From an uncultured Bacteroidia bacterium (GTDB lineage: Bacteria; Bacteroidota; Bacteroidia; Bacteroidales; UBA932), in assembly GCA_902780455.1 (NCBI GenBank), contig CACZFO010000006.1:1-64000 (forward strand): a DNA stretch of 64,000 bases, read 5' to 3'. Position numbers and translations under genes: made by a program. This document shows positions 1 through 6,824 of the stretch, one piece after another; within the stretch, counting starts at the first letter, position 1, and every line of letters begins with the position of its first letter. The notes under the pieces were generated by a model that saw only the letters and a program-made list of their open reading frames with translations, made no database searches and was not told the origin of the DNA.

Positions 1-30
1 AAAACACTCTAATCTCTCTCATAGATAGCC

Positions 31-190
31 TTCCATTCCCCCTCTTTTCAGTATTCTCCCACCAAGCGCGTTCGGGAAAGTGTTCTAGAGCTTAATACAG
101 GTTGATAGAATGGGGGTGGGAGTGGTTGGATCAGCCGCCTATAGCATCTTTGATATAATTGAATACAGGGCCTCCAGAGTTGATAGATTT
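31..190 (+). repeat. Intergenic repeat A, copy 1
   Basis: About 160 bases that recur, diverged but clearly alignable, at 4223-4384 in the same orientation. Shared blocks include GTTGATAGAAT, GGGGTGGGAGTGGTTGGATC, TTTGATATAATTGAATACAG and AGTTGATAGATT. No reading frame runs through both copies, so the similarity is not coding. This copy fills most of the leader before the small genes at 258-1030. It may be a remnant of a duplicated gene boundary or a recombination arm between accessory cassettes. Confidence 0.75.
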
Positions 191-257
191 TGGCCTTTTC
201 TTAAAACAGAGTATCTTTATATCTGACCTTCGGTGAATTCAATAAAAAGACCACAAA

Positions 258-410
258 ATGAAACTCCGTTACATTAATCTCCAATTAGATCGTTCCGTCT
301 ATGATTTAGACTATGTCTCTGAATTCCGTTACCGGGATAGATTTATGTCCAATTATCTTTCCCGTAAAGTGAGATTACTTCATTTTGAAACAGACGGAAC
401 TTTAATATGA
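258..410 (+). CDS. Small 50-residue protein overlapping the next gene
   Basis: The frame starts at ATG 258 and encodes 50 residues rich in Arg, Tyr, Asp and Leu, beginning MKLRYINLQLDRSVYDL. It ends at TGA 408-410, which overlaps the ATG of the next gene (407) in an ATGA arrangement typical of translational coupling. I recognise no family. The amino acid make-up is protein-like and there is no signal peptide. Alternatively this is the true N-terminus of the downstream protein, separated by a one-base frameshift, because joining the two frames gives a smooth 256-residue protein. Real coding is likely; whether it is one gene or two is open. Confidence 0.5.
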   Translation: MKLRYINLQLDRSVYDLDYVSEFRYRDRFMSNYLSRKVRLLHFETDGTLI

Positions 411-1030
411 TAAGTATTAATCTTGGAGGAACTTCTGAAATAGATATAGTTGGCCTTGATGCGCTACAAGTTAGTCTGCCATTCAATAAAGAAGAATATG
501 ACAAACTGGATGACAATGATAGAATCATCTATTTTGCTTCTAAGTTTAAGGAAGGCTTTAGACTGGCCGCTACAAATAAAAGTATCCCTTTAGATGGATT
601 GTATGGTATATTGGCAGAATTTCAAACTAATGGCTTTAAAAACACCTGGGTTGCCAAGAATAAAATTTTTAGAGAACATAATTTGAGGGTTATACTGAAC
701 TGTGACTTCAACCAGTATGACTTTCATTTAAATGTGGAGATATATCAATGGTCTTCTAAAAAACTTCTATGTTCGGGAACCGTCATTAGAACTCTTCCGG
801 GTGAAGTCTTTTTTGACTACCTCTTTAAAGATGTTTATGTTCGTGGAGAACACATAGTGATAACACAATTTTTGGATTACGATTTCATTCAGATTTCTTT
901 AACTGAAGCTCAAAAAGGGCATTTTGTTTTCACCTTTTCTAAATGTCCTAAAGAATTGAATAATGAAGAGCATTGGAATAAAAATATTCATGATATTTTG
1001 GCGATGCTGTCTTCTAATTCAACACAATAA
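407..1030 (+). CDS. Hypothetical cytosolic protein, possible immunity-type protein
   Basis: A 207-residue soluble protein, beginning MISINLGGTSEIDIVGLDAL, without signal peptide or membrane segment. It is acidic and aromatic-rich, with a central region of alternating hydrophobic residues suggesting beta strands (for example HLNVEIYQW and GEVFFDYLF). No catalytic motif is visible and I do not recognise the family. Size, low GC content, lone position and neighbouring orphan genes fit the immunity or orphan-antitoxin class common in Bacteroidales accessory islands, but this is inference from context only. It overlaps the 50-residue gene upstream by four bases and is followed at 1057 by the GTCGCC repeat module. 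Confidence 0.6.
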   Translation: MISINLGGTSEIDIVGLDALQVSLPFNKEEYDKLDDNDRIIYFASKFKEGFRLAATNKSIPLDGLYGILAEFQTNGFKNTWVAKNKIFREHNLRVILNCDFNQYDFHLNVEIYQWSSKKLLCSGTVIRTLPGEVFFDYLFKDVYVRGEHIVITQFLDYDFIQISLTEAQKGHFVFTFSKCPKELNNEEHWNKNIHDILAMLSSNSTQ

Positions 1031-1056
1031 ATAGGGTTGATTATGATAGAGATTTT

Positions 1057-1073
1057 GTCGCCTATGAGTCGCC
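1057..1073 (+). repeat. GTCGCC module, copy 1
   Basis: Sequence GTCGCCTATGAGTCGCC, two GTCGCC hexamers separated by five bases, followed by AAAAT. It lies 27 bases after the stop codon at 1030. Near-identical modules occur at 2046-2062 and 5385-5401, and a half module (GTCGCCAAAA) at 6734. All are in the same orientation and lie between unrelated orphan genes. No hairpin forms, so it is not a terminator. Function unknown. Confidence 0.6.
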
Positions 1074-1111
1074 AAAATATGTATCTTTGAAAAACTAAAA
1101 TTACGAGTTTA

Positions 1112-1942
1112 ATGAAAAGGAGTAGTACATTTCTGATTTGCCTTCTGTCATTCACGGCTGTTTCTGCGCAGAACAGCCTTCCGCCTCTAGACCGGCTGGC
1201 TTCGATTAATGACAGTATTGTCGGTGAAGCCCATATGCTCTATTTCTCAGAAAAGATAAATTGGATTACAACAGATTATTTCCTTGAAAATCACACTCCG
1301 GAACAGATAGGTGGAAGCTTGACATATTTCAAGGACAGTGTCTGGGTATGTTTCTTCTGCGATAAGGAACAGCAGAATTCCATATCAGAGATCCGATGGA
1401 ACATAAAAGGGAAAACTCTTCAGGAAAGCCGTTCAGATTCTATAAGACCGTTGTTACCGGAGGAAAAGCAGATGATGGAACGCCGTTATAGAATTCTGGG
1501 CAAAGCTTTCGACGAATATAGAGACAGTATATATTCACTTCCGTCGAAGTATGGGAAACTGAATTTTGACTTGATTCCAATTGGCGATAACATAACCAGG
1601 ATTTATATCTTGCAGGGCATTTTCGTGAAAGGTATCTTGCCTTGGGGCAATGATTACAGCATAGATGTGGATTCGAATGACAATATTATATGTTTCCGCC
1701 GCCATCACAGATCATTTATCCCGGTAGAACTAAAAAAATCAGAGGATGGAGAGGATTTGGTTTATCACGCCCATCTCGAAGATAATCCATTCATTACTGC
1801 CACAGATATTTGCAATTTCCTGATGTATGGCAGGGATTTGTATAATCTGAAACAATTTATGGTAGTTAGTCCCGCTTTCAACTGCAATTTCTCATACATA
1901 GACAGTATGAAAACGATAATTACCCTAGATAAGAACAAATAA
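1112..1942 (+). CDS. Secreted hypothetical protein
   Basis: A 276-residue protein with a clear signal peptide (MKRSSTFLICLLSFTAVSAQ, cleavage likely after the AQ at residues 19-20), so it is periplasmic or outer-membrane exposed. The mature part has many Asp, Glu and aromatic residues and a pair of cysteines in the sequence CFFCD near residue 80. I see no enzyme motif and recognise no family. It shares with the gene at 5892 the pattern of a short secreted orphan in this island. A periplasmic immunity or envelope-stress role would fit the context but is not shown by the sequence. Confidence 0.6.
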   Translation: MKRSSTFLICLLSFTAVSAQNSLPPLDRLASINDSIVGEAHMLYFSEKINWITTDYFLENHTPEQIGGSLTYFKDSVWVCFFCDKEQQNSISEIRWNIKGKTLQESRSDSIRPLLPEEKQMMERRYRILGKAFDEYRDSIYSLPSKYGKLNFDLIPIGDNITRIYILQGIFVKGILPWGNDYSIDVDSNDNIICFRRHHRSFIPVELKKSEDGEDLVYHAHLEDNPFITATDICNFLMYGRDLYNLKQFMVVSPAFNCNFSYIDSMKTIITLDKNK

Positions 1943-1958
1943 TCAGGTTGATATATCA

Positions 1959-2062
1959 AGTGATAACTGCCTAGAATCCATCCATCAGGAGAATCTTTAG
2001 GCCCCTTGTGCGATACGATTTTAACGGCTATATTCGCTCAAGTTTGTCGCCTATATGTCGCC
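1959..2062 (+). repeat. Intergenic repeat B, copy 1, ending in the GTCGCC module
   Basis: About 104 bases after the stop at 1942. They align with 5293-5401: both contain a TAGAATCCATCCATCAGGA or CAGAATCTATCCATCAGGA block, a GGCCC block, and end with the identical 17-mer GTCGCCTATATGTCGCC (2046-2062). Between the blocks the copies have diverged. No coding frame is shared. The repeat separates convergent genes at 1942 and 2090. Confidence 0.7.
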
Positions 2063-2089
2063 AAAATTTCTATCTAACAACAGGGGACT

Positions 2090-2563
2090 TTATGATCTTT
2101 GATTCTGTTGTCTTTCCTGTTTAATTGCTCTTAAATATGATCTTATGCCAAGATATGCAAGATAGAAAACACAGAAGTCCTGATAGAGATAGGAAAAAGT
2201 AACCTTGGCTATATGAGAAGATGATTCTGTTCCCCTAAAAGATAAACATCCGAATCCGGTGTAAGCCCAAATGAAAGGAAGAAAAGCACCTGCCACTGCG
2301 AAGAATACAAGGCCCGTATTTTTAAAACTTTTGTTTTTAAATGGATTTAACCGAAGCAATCTCATTATGCAGATAATTAATACAGCAGCAACAGAAAACA
2401 GCCAAAGCAGTGCTAATGGATTATAGTGTTCTACAATCAACTCAAAGTCCCATTCAATCATTCCCCATACTGCAAAGAAGTAGCAGAGAACAAAGTTGAT
2501 AATGCAGAAGATATCGCCGAGTACAGTCTTAATCTTCATAAAGCCAAAACTTCTATCAAACAA
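2090..2563 (-). CDS. Small integral membrane protein
   Basis: A 157-residue protein (149 if it starts at the second Met, position 2539). It has about four hydrophobic segments, including FCIINFVLCYFFAVWGMI, LWLFSVAAVLIICIMRLL and TGLVFFAVAGAFLPFIWAY, and ends with a charged tail (KQERQQNQRS). No family is recognised. It lies 13 bases after the stop of the gene at 2577-3155 on the same strand, so the two are probably co-transcribed. A pairing of a small soluble protein with a small membrane protein is frequent among immunity gene pairs, but that reading is inference. Confidence 0.55.
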   Translation of the reverse strand: MFDRSFGFMKIKTVLGDIFCIINFVLCYFFAVWGMIEWDFELIVEHYNPLALLWLFSVAAVLIICIMRLLRLNPFKNKSFKNTGLVFFAVAGAFLPFIWAYTGFGCLSFRGTESSSHIAKVTFSYLYQDFCVFYLAYLGIRSYLRAIKQERQQNQRS

Positions 2564-2576
2564 CCAAGAGAACGAT

Positions 2577-3155
2577 TTATATGAAGAATCCTAATTCCGA
2601 AATTGTTTCGGGCTTAAGGGAATATGAACCGTGATAATCATCATATACATTTGGTTCCTCTTCCCAGCGTCCCGTTTTTATTCTTGATATTACATTACAA
2701 GGCGGAACTATGATACCCATATCGGCATACCAATATTTTTTTGGCAATGTTTTGTAGTGTTTAAATTCTTGATTGGGTGTCCATATCCACCAACAATCTT
2801 GTTCTTTGTCTAAATCTAATCCAACGATCTTTTTGTGATATACTATCTTTTTGTGATATAGGCGGAAAACTATATCACTAATATTGCCAAGATCTTTAGA
2901 TTTACCTGCTTTCCGCCACAAACCATCAAGTACACCATGCCCAATAGCATAGGTCAAGCAATAGAAATCAACCTCATCGGCAACAATATCATTGACAGAC
3001 GGTTTCTCTTCCGGAAGATAATGCTTTTTGAACACTCTGATACCCCAACCTCCCAAATGTGTAGAATCGACCACAATAAACTGCATATACCTTTTGCATC
3101 CAGATGATATCGGGATTTCAAATATGTCTCCGATGTGTGTTGCGGGTGCTCTCAT
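2577..3155 (-). CDS. Candidate Imm26-like immunity protein
   Basis: A 192-residue soluble protein beginning MRAPATHIGDIFEIPISSGC. The N-terminal pattern (GD-I-F-x-IP, then a strand, then GGWGIRVF) resembles the start of Imm26-type immunity proteins of polymorphic toxin systems. This is recognition from memory of the family pattern, not a search. Trp and Tyr are abundant in the second half (CWWIWTP, KKYWYADMG). A short internal duplication, YHKKIVYHKKIV, comes from an 18-base near-tandem repeat around 2831-2866. No cognate toxin gene is in the window. It heads a two-gene minus-strand unit with the membrane protein downstream. Confidence 0.5.
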   Translation of the reverse strand: MRAPATHIGDIFEIPISSGCKRYMQFIVVDSTHLGGWGIRVFKKHYLPEEKPSVNDIVADEVDFYCLTYAIGHGVLDGLWRKAGKSKDLGNISDIVFRLYHKKIVYHKKIVGLDLDKEQDCWWIWTPNQEFKHYKTLPKKYWYADMGIIVPPCNVISRIKTGRWEEEPNVYDDYHGSYSLKPETISELGFFI

Positions 3156-3310
3156 ATAAATCTCGATTTATCAGATACAAATATACTTATTATACCTCTT
3201 GAGCACAATTTGACCACTTTTTTAGAAAAGTCCTCGCCTGCAGCGCCTTTAAAAGATTGCGTCAATTCTTAGAATTCTGTTTAATGTTAAGAATAAATAA
3301 GAAAATTTCT

Positions 3311-3318
3311 TATATTTG
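3311..3318 (+). promoter_or_regulatory. Candidate -7 promoter box of parDE
   Basis: TATATTTG matches the Bacteroidota -7 consensus TAnnTTTG and lies 19 bases before the parD start codon. The expected -33 TTTG is not perfect (TGTTAAG lies in that interval). Direct ParD binding to this promoter would be normal for the family. Confidence 0.45.
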
Positions 3319-3337
3319 TTGTGAGATATAAAGCAAT

Positions 3338-3592
3338 ATGAAGACAACAACAGTAGCATTAGGAGCTCATTTTGATGAATTTGTAAAGGCAACCATCCAA
3401 AGTGGACGTTATACCAACGTTAGCGAGGTTATTCGAGCTGGGCTTAGGAGGCTGGAAGAGGATGAGCAGAAGATTGCTGCTCTCCGTGCAGCTATTGAAG
3501 ACGGTGAGAACAGCGGATATGTTGAGAATTTTGATTTTAAGAAGAACTTGGAGGATTTGAGGGCAAGCAGGAGAAAAGATGGGACGGTATAG
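3338..3592 (+). CDS. parD: ParD-type ribbon-helix-helix antitoxin
   Basis: An 84-residue protein. The N-terminal strand (TTTVALGAHFDEFVKATIQSG) is followed by RYTNVSEVIRAGLRRLEEDE, the classic ParD/CC2985-type ribbon-helix-helix signature SEVIRAGLR. The C-terminal half is charged and probably wraps the toxin. It overlaps the toxin gene by 14 bases, the normal antitoxin-first arrangement. Its role is to neutralise ParE and repress the operon by binding its own promoter. Low GC and island context suggest it is part of the accessory gene pool. Confidence 0.9.
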   Translation: MKTTTVALGAHFDEFVKATIQSGRYTNVSEVIRAGLRRLEEDEQKIAALRAAIEDGENSGYVENFDFKKNLEDLRASRRKDGTV

Positions 3593-3875
3593 GATTTCAA
3601 AACGAGCGATTGAAGATTTAAACGGAATTTGGGATTATACAGTGGCAGTTTGGTCTGAAGCTCAAGCTGTCAAATATTATAATCAGATTTATACTTCAAT
3701 AGAAAACCTTTCAGAAAATCCAGGCTATAAAGGTTTACGATATGACTTTATAAAGGAGGGTTTGTGGGGATACCGCGTCGGTCATCACATAATCTTCTAT
3801 AAAATCCTTTCAGAGAATTACATATCAGTAGATCGTATTCTCCATGAAAGAATGGATTATCAAAGACATCTTTAG
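3579..3875 (+). CDS. parE: ParE/RelE-superfamily toxin
   Basis: A 98-residue protein of the ParE type. The N-terminus MGRYRISKRAIEDLNGIWDY matches the family pattern of strand, then A-x-x-DL-x-x-I. The core helix pair (AVKYYNQIYTSIENLSENP) is followed by the strand pattern KGLRYDFIKEGLWGYRVGHHIIFYKI and the usual C-terminal ILHERMD. Family members poison DNA gyrase; some relatives cleave mRNA instead, and the sequence alone does not separate the two. It is translated in overlap with parD. Length and motif order are complete, so it appears intact. Confidence 0.9.
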   Translation: MGRYRISKRAIEDLNGIWDYTVAVWSEAQAVKYYNQIYTSIENLSENPGYKGLRYDFIKEGLWGYRVGHHIIFYKILSENYISVDRILHERMDYQRHL

Positions 3876-3939
3876 AATCAACGTTGAAAAGTCTATCTAT
3901 CATTTACTGTGAAGATGGAAAATGAAAGGATAATATTCT

Positions 3940-4137
3940 TCAACGATCTTTAGAGCCTTTGTAGCCTTCCCTAATTAACTTATTGAAAACCAGCTGATGT
4001 TTTACTTCAAAATCATCCCTTGATATTTTGTCATCACTATCAGTCCCAGCTAAAATGTAGGTTGAAACTCCAGCTATAATATCATATATGAGATAAGCCG
4101 GTATCAGGATATAGAAAAAGACTTTAAGTAATTTCAT
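3940..4137 (-). CDS. Small single-pass membrane protein
   Basis: A 65-residue protein starting MKLLKVFFYILIPAYLIYDI, with one N-terminal hydrophobic helix and a charged tail (KISRDDFEVKHQ, NKLIREGYKGSKDR). I place the start at 4137, not at the longer 4257 frame start. AAGGA lies five bases upstream of this ATG, and the longer version would run through repeat A, which is non-coding elsewhere. Family unknown. It lies convergent to parE with a 64-base gap. Confidence 0.5.
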   Translation of the reverse strand: MKLLKVFFYILIPAYLIYDIIAGVSTYILAGTDSDDKISRDDFEVKHQLVFNKLIREGYKGSKDR

Positions 4138-4222
4138 ACAGTCCTTATTATCTGTGCTAAATTGAATAGGAGAACCAGTTAGCACAAAGATAGGATAATC
4201 ACAGGAAAGTGGAGTAAATATC

Positions 4223-4384
4223 CTATCCTTCCCCCTCTTCCCGTATTCGCATTCCAATCGCGTTCGGAAAGGTGTTCAAGAGTTTAATACATGTTGATAG
4301 AATTGGGGTGGGAGTGGTTGGATCAGCTGTCGGTAGAATCTTTGATATAATTGAATACAGGATAGTCTCAGAGTTGATAGATTA
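4223..4384 (+). repeat. Intergenic repeat A, copy 2
   Basis: About 160 bases alignable to 31-190 in the same orientation, with the 20-mer GGGGTGGGAGTGGTTGGATC and the block TTTGATATAATTGAATACAG shared exactly. It sits between two minus-strand genes (ends at 4137 and 4402). Together the two copies bracket a 4 kb segment carrying parDE and the immunity-like genes, so recombination between them could excise or duplicate it. Confidence 0.75.
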
Positions 4385-4401
4385 AGGTACTTTGAGCCAC
4401 C

Positions 4402-5187
4402 CTAAAGACCATCTTCAAGCTTTTTAAGGAAGACTTTTTTATACTCCTCACCAAAAGACTGGGGCCCAACTGCACCGCCACCAAATTCAAAAACAACCCG
4501 GTCAGAATAAGGAATCAATTCATTTTGATTGATGGCATTTTGCATTTGTTCTTCTGTCATCGGCGACAAATAGATTCTATAATAGTATGCTTCAAATCCT
4601 ACTCTCTTGTATTGTAAGCGGCAATAGTCAGGGAAATGGGTTTCAAGGAAATTACATCCTGTTTCTTTCAAAAGAGTTCTGATCGTTTTGGCGTTGTCTT
4701 TAGATATTGCCGGTAGGAGAGGCCTATCTTTTTTCTCGTACCACTCTCCTCTGTCATTCCTCTCTGGTCCATTTCCAGCTTCCACTTTGCATATATCACC
4801 TTCAGAATCGATGACCATATTAAAACCATCATTTAAAGATTGTCTGGTGAAATAGACAAGTTCATCCATTTCCCCCTTTACCTTTTCGTAATGACGGGCC
4901 ATTTTATATGGATCGCAGTTATAAGATTGAATCCTTATAAAAAAGAGTAGACTAATAGATAGAAGAACAAGCCCCGATGCGATAAGAATTCCTCTAAGGT
5001 GCTTGCCTCCCCTTTTTATGGATTGTAACAAAACAATGATTGCCCATACAACAGCGCCTATTAGTAAGGGCCACAAAAATGCGAGCATCATAAACCCGGT
5101 AAATGGATCTCTCCACGGGAAATAGCTTAGAAGTAATAAGGCCCCAAAAGGAATATAATCAACTGAACGGTTTGCGGAGGAAGACAT
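4402..5187 (-). CDS. Hypothetical membrane-anchored protein
   Basis: A 261-residue protein. Three hydrophobic segments occupy roughly residues 10-100 (YIPFGALLLLSYFPW; MMLAFLWPLLIGAVVWAIIV; GILIASGLVLLSISLLFFI). A soluble domain of about 150 residues follows, rich in Tyr, Arg and Glu, including YCRLQYKRVGFEAYYYRIYL. It ends VFLKKLEDGL. No catalytic motif or known family is recognised. It stands alone on the minus strand between repeat A and repeat B. The membrane anchor plus exposed domain fits an inner-membrane immunity or stress protein; that is context inference only. Confidence 0.6.
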   Translation of the reverse strand: MSSSANRSVDYIPFGALLLLSYFPWRDPFTGFMMLAFLWPLLIGAVVWAIIVLLQSIKRGGKHLRGILIASGLVLLSISLLFFIRIQSYNCDPYKMARHYEKVKGEMDELVYFTRQSLNDGFNMVIDSEGDICKVEAGNGPERNDRGEWYEKKDRPLLPAISKDNAKTIRTLLKETGCNFLETHFPDYCRLQYKRVGFEAYYYRIYLSPMTEEQMQNAINQNELIPYSDRVVFEFGGGAVGPQSFGEEYKKVFLKKLEDGL

Positions 5188-5292
5188 TCTATCAAACAGA
5201 GATTTAAGAGTCGTACTATTTCATTCAAATATAAACATAATACTTGAAAGGCACAGCTTAAAGTCAAAAGAGCATTTGCAATACAGATAGAT

Positions 5293-5401
5293 CTGGTCAT
5301 AATTACCCAGAATCTATCCATCAGGATTAGTCTTTTGGGCCCTTTCTGGGAGTGATTTTTACCATCCGGATTCACTTTGTTTTGTCGCCTATATGTCGCC
5401 A
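5293..5401 (+). repeat. Intergenic repeat B, copy 2, ending in the GTCGCC module
   Basis: Aligns with 1959-2062: shared CATCCA/CTATCCATCAGGA and GGCCC blocks, and the identical terminal 17-mer GTCGCCTATATGTCGCC at 5385-5401. Here it lies upstream of the minus-strand gene 4402-5187 rather than downstream of a plus-strand gene, so it does not behave as a fixed 3' element of one gene. Confidence 0.7.
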
Positions 5402-5502
5402 GAGAGTCTTTTCTCTCCCATATAAGGAAGATAAGAACTTGATAGATAGAAATATGTAAAAAGTCCCTTGGTGGTTCTTCTGGGCCCACAATTCAAAATA
5501 AA

Positions 5503-5530
5503 GCACCTGCAGAAACGCAGGTGCTTTTTC
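5503..5530 (+). terminator. Rho-independent terminator without an adjacent gene
   Basis: A perfect 8-bp stem, GCACCTGC / GCAGGTGC, with loop AGAAAC and a following TTTTTCTTTT tract. No plus-strand gene ends just upstream: the nearest plus-strand stop is more than 1.6 kb away. It may be left from a gene or tRNA lost from this spot. Confidence 0.75.
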
Positions 5531-5571
5531 TTTTATGAAAGGACTAACCTTTTCTCAGCGAATGGGGGAGA

Positions 5572-5693
5572 CTCGGCGATGGTGGGTTGTAAGTGGCTGA
5601 TAATCAGCTTATCCTAAAATAAGAGCCTCTGAGTTGGATATCTTATTTGGAGACAATCTGAGTGTCAGTGAGTTACAAGGCACCATCGCCGAG
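5572..5693. repeat. 122-base element with perfect 13-bp inverted ends
   Basis: CTCGGCGATGGTG at 5572-5584 is the exact reverse complement of CACCATCGCCGAG at 5681-5693. The match continues partly inward (GGTTGTAA versus TTACAAGG). A second small hairpin, GCTGAT-A-ATCAGC, lies inside near 5597. There is no coding frame or obvious target-site duplication. It could be a miniature transposable element, a recombinase site or a large RNA hairpin. The rest of the 704-base gap 5188-5891 holds only repeat B and the orphan terminator. Confidence 0.6.
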
Positions 5694-5891
5694 AACCTAC
5701 CCTCCCTATCTTAACAGAAATCCCATAAAGTCCCCTAAATGGAGTGAGACCAGCAGAGCCTTGCAGTCTCTGGGGGATTGTTTGTATAATTGTTTGGAAA
5801 TTTCTGTTTTTTATCTTGCGATTGGAAATGTTTTACTATATTGCAAGTAATTAACAAGCCCCCCCTAAACATTAAAATTATAATTAGAATT

Positions 5892-6725
5892 ATGAAACGA
5901 TCATACAAATACTTTTTATCATTGCTGTTTATAATGACGGCCATACCTTTTCTCTGCATTGCCCAGTCTCCCAAAAGGCTGAAGAAAGCAGATGTTCTTG
6001 TTCGCTCGGACAAGGAGTTTTCGGTATCGGGGAAGAAGGTTTTTATAGTATCGTATGCTCCATCTTATCTTTCTGGAGAAGAATTGTCTTTCAGGGATAG
6101 TCTGCTTTCCAGATTCCTGGCAAATAAAGGAGCGATAGTCGTTGATAAGGAGAGTGATGCTGAATGCATTGCAATAAGCATTTTTAAAGATACAACATGG
6201 ACAAACTCCTGGGTAGATGTTGATAAGAGCAATAGACTGCTTCTTTCAAGAAACAATAATATATACAGTGGCCGTTACTCTGGTCAAATGATCTTCAATG
6301 GAGAACGGGTCTCATCATACCAAATTGTAGAAAAGAAACCTGTTTATTCTACCAGGACAACCAAAGAAGACAGGTTCCGCTATGACCACAGCCTCTATAT
6401 AATTGATCGCGACAGAATGGACGATTCATATCTGTACTATTTCCAAAGTACGATTCTACAATCGAAGCCTCGCCGATTTAAAGATGTTTTGTCTTTAATG
6501 GTATCAGCATCTTATAATTACTTTGGTGACAATATCGGGGAACAATTCAAGAACATTAAGGTAAGAACAGACAGCTACAATTACTATAATGACGATGTGA
6601 GACAGGAACAAAGGTGGTTGAGGCTCAAGGAAAAGGGGAGGGGCTGGAATCCTGATATGAACAGAAAGAATATTCCGGTCAGCCCAACACTATATCCAGA
6701 TTATAGCGCAATGTCTATCAAATAG
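5892..6725 (+). CDS. Secreted hypothetical protein
   Basis: A 277-residue protein. I chose ATG 5892 because it opens a standard signal peptide (MKRSYKYFLSLLFIMTAIPFLC, then IAQS); the frame is open further upstream but has no signal sequence there. The mature region is basic, with alternating strands (KKVFIVSYAPSYLSGEEL, AECIAISIFKDTTWTNSW) and a Tyr/Asn-rich end (DSYNYYNDD). It was not assigned to a known family. The first mature part (advance of old lipoprotein-like beta/alpha units) is reminiscent of a periplasmic alpha/beta domain, but this is weak. It is followed by a GTCGCC half module and a terminator hairpin. Confidence 0.6.
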   Translation: MKRSYKYFLSLLFIMTAIPFLCIAQSPKRLKKADVLVRSDKEFSVSGKKVFIVSYAPSYLSGEELSFRDSLLSRFLANKGAIVVDKESDAECIAISIFKDTTWTNSWVDVDKSNRLLLSRNNNIYSGRYSGQMIFNGERVSSYQIVEKKPVYSTRTTKEDRFRYDHSLYIIDRDRMDDSYLYYFQSTILQSKPRRFKDVLSLMVSASYNYFGDNIGEQFKNIKVRTDSYNYYNDDVRQEQRWLRLKEKGRGWNPDMNRKNIPVSPTLYPDYSAMSIK

Positions 6726-6782
6726 GATAAAACGTCGCCAAAATTGATAGCACATCAATCTATCAAAAAAGAGTGTAGACAA

Positions 6783-6815
6783 TTAAGGCATCGCAGAACA
6801 TCTGCGGTGCCTTAA
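6783..6815 (-). terminator. Terminator between convergent genes
   Basis: TTAAGGCATCGCAG / CTGCGGTGCCTTAA form a 14-bp stem with one G-U pair and a five-base loop. It lies 10 bases beyond the stop of the minus-strand M20 peptidase gene, so it probably ends the long minus-strand transcription unit. It may also stop the convergent plus-strand gene. The T-tract is weak on both strands. Confidence 0.6.
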
Positions 6816-6824
6816 CTGTTTAGT

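Noticed and set aside
4138-4257. Longer N-terminus for the small membrane protein at 3940
   Set aside because: The extra 40 codons enter repeat A and the shorter ATG has AAGGA five bases upstream and begins with the hydrophobic helix.
5127-5489. A 120-residue minus-strand frame
   Set aside because: It overlaps the real gene at 4402-5187 and runs through repeat B, which is non-coding in its other copy.
5478-5496. TCTGGGCCCACA resembling a tRNA 3' end or an attachment site
   Set aside because: No T arm or other tRNA parts can be folded around it and no integrase gene lies in the window.
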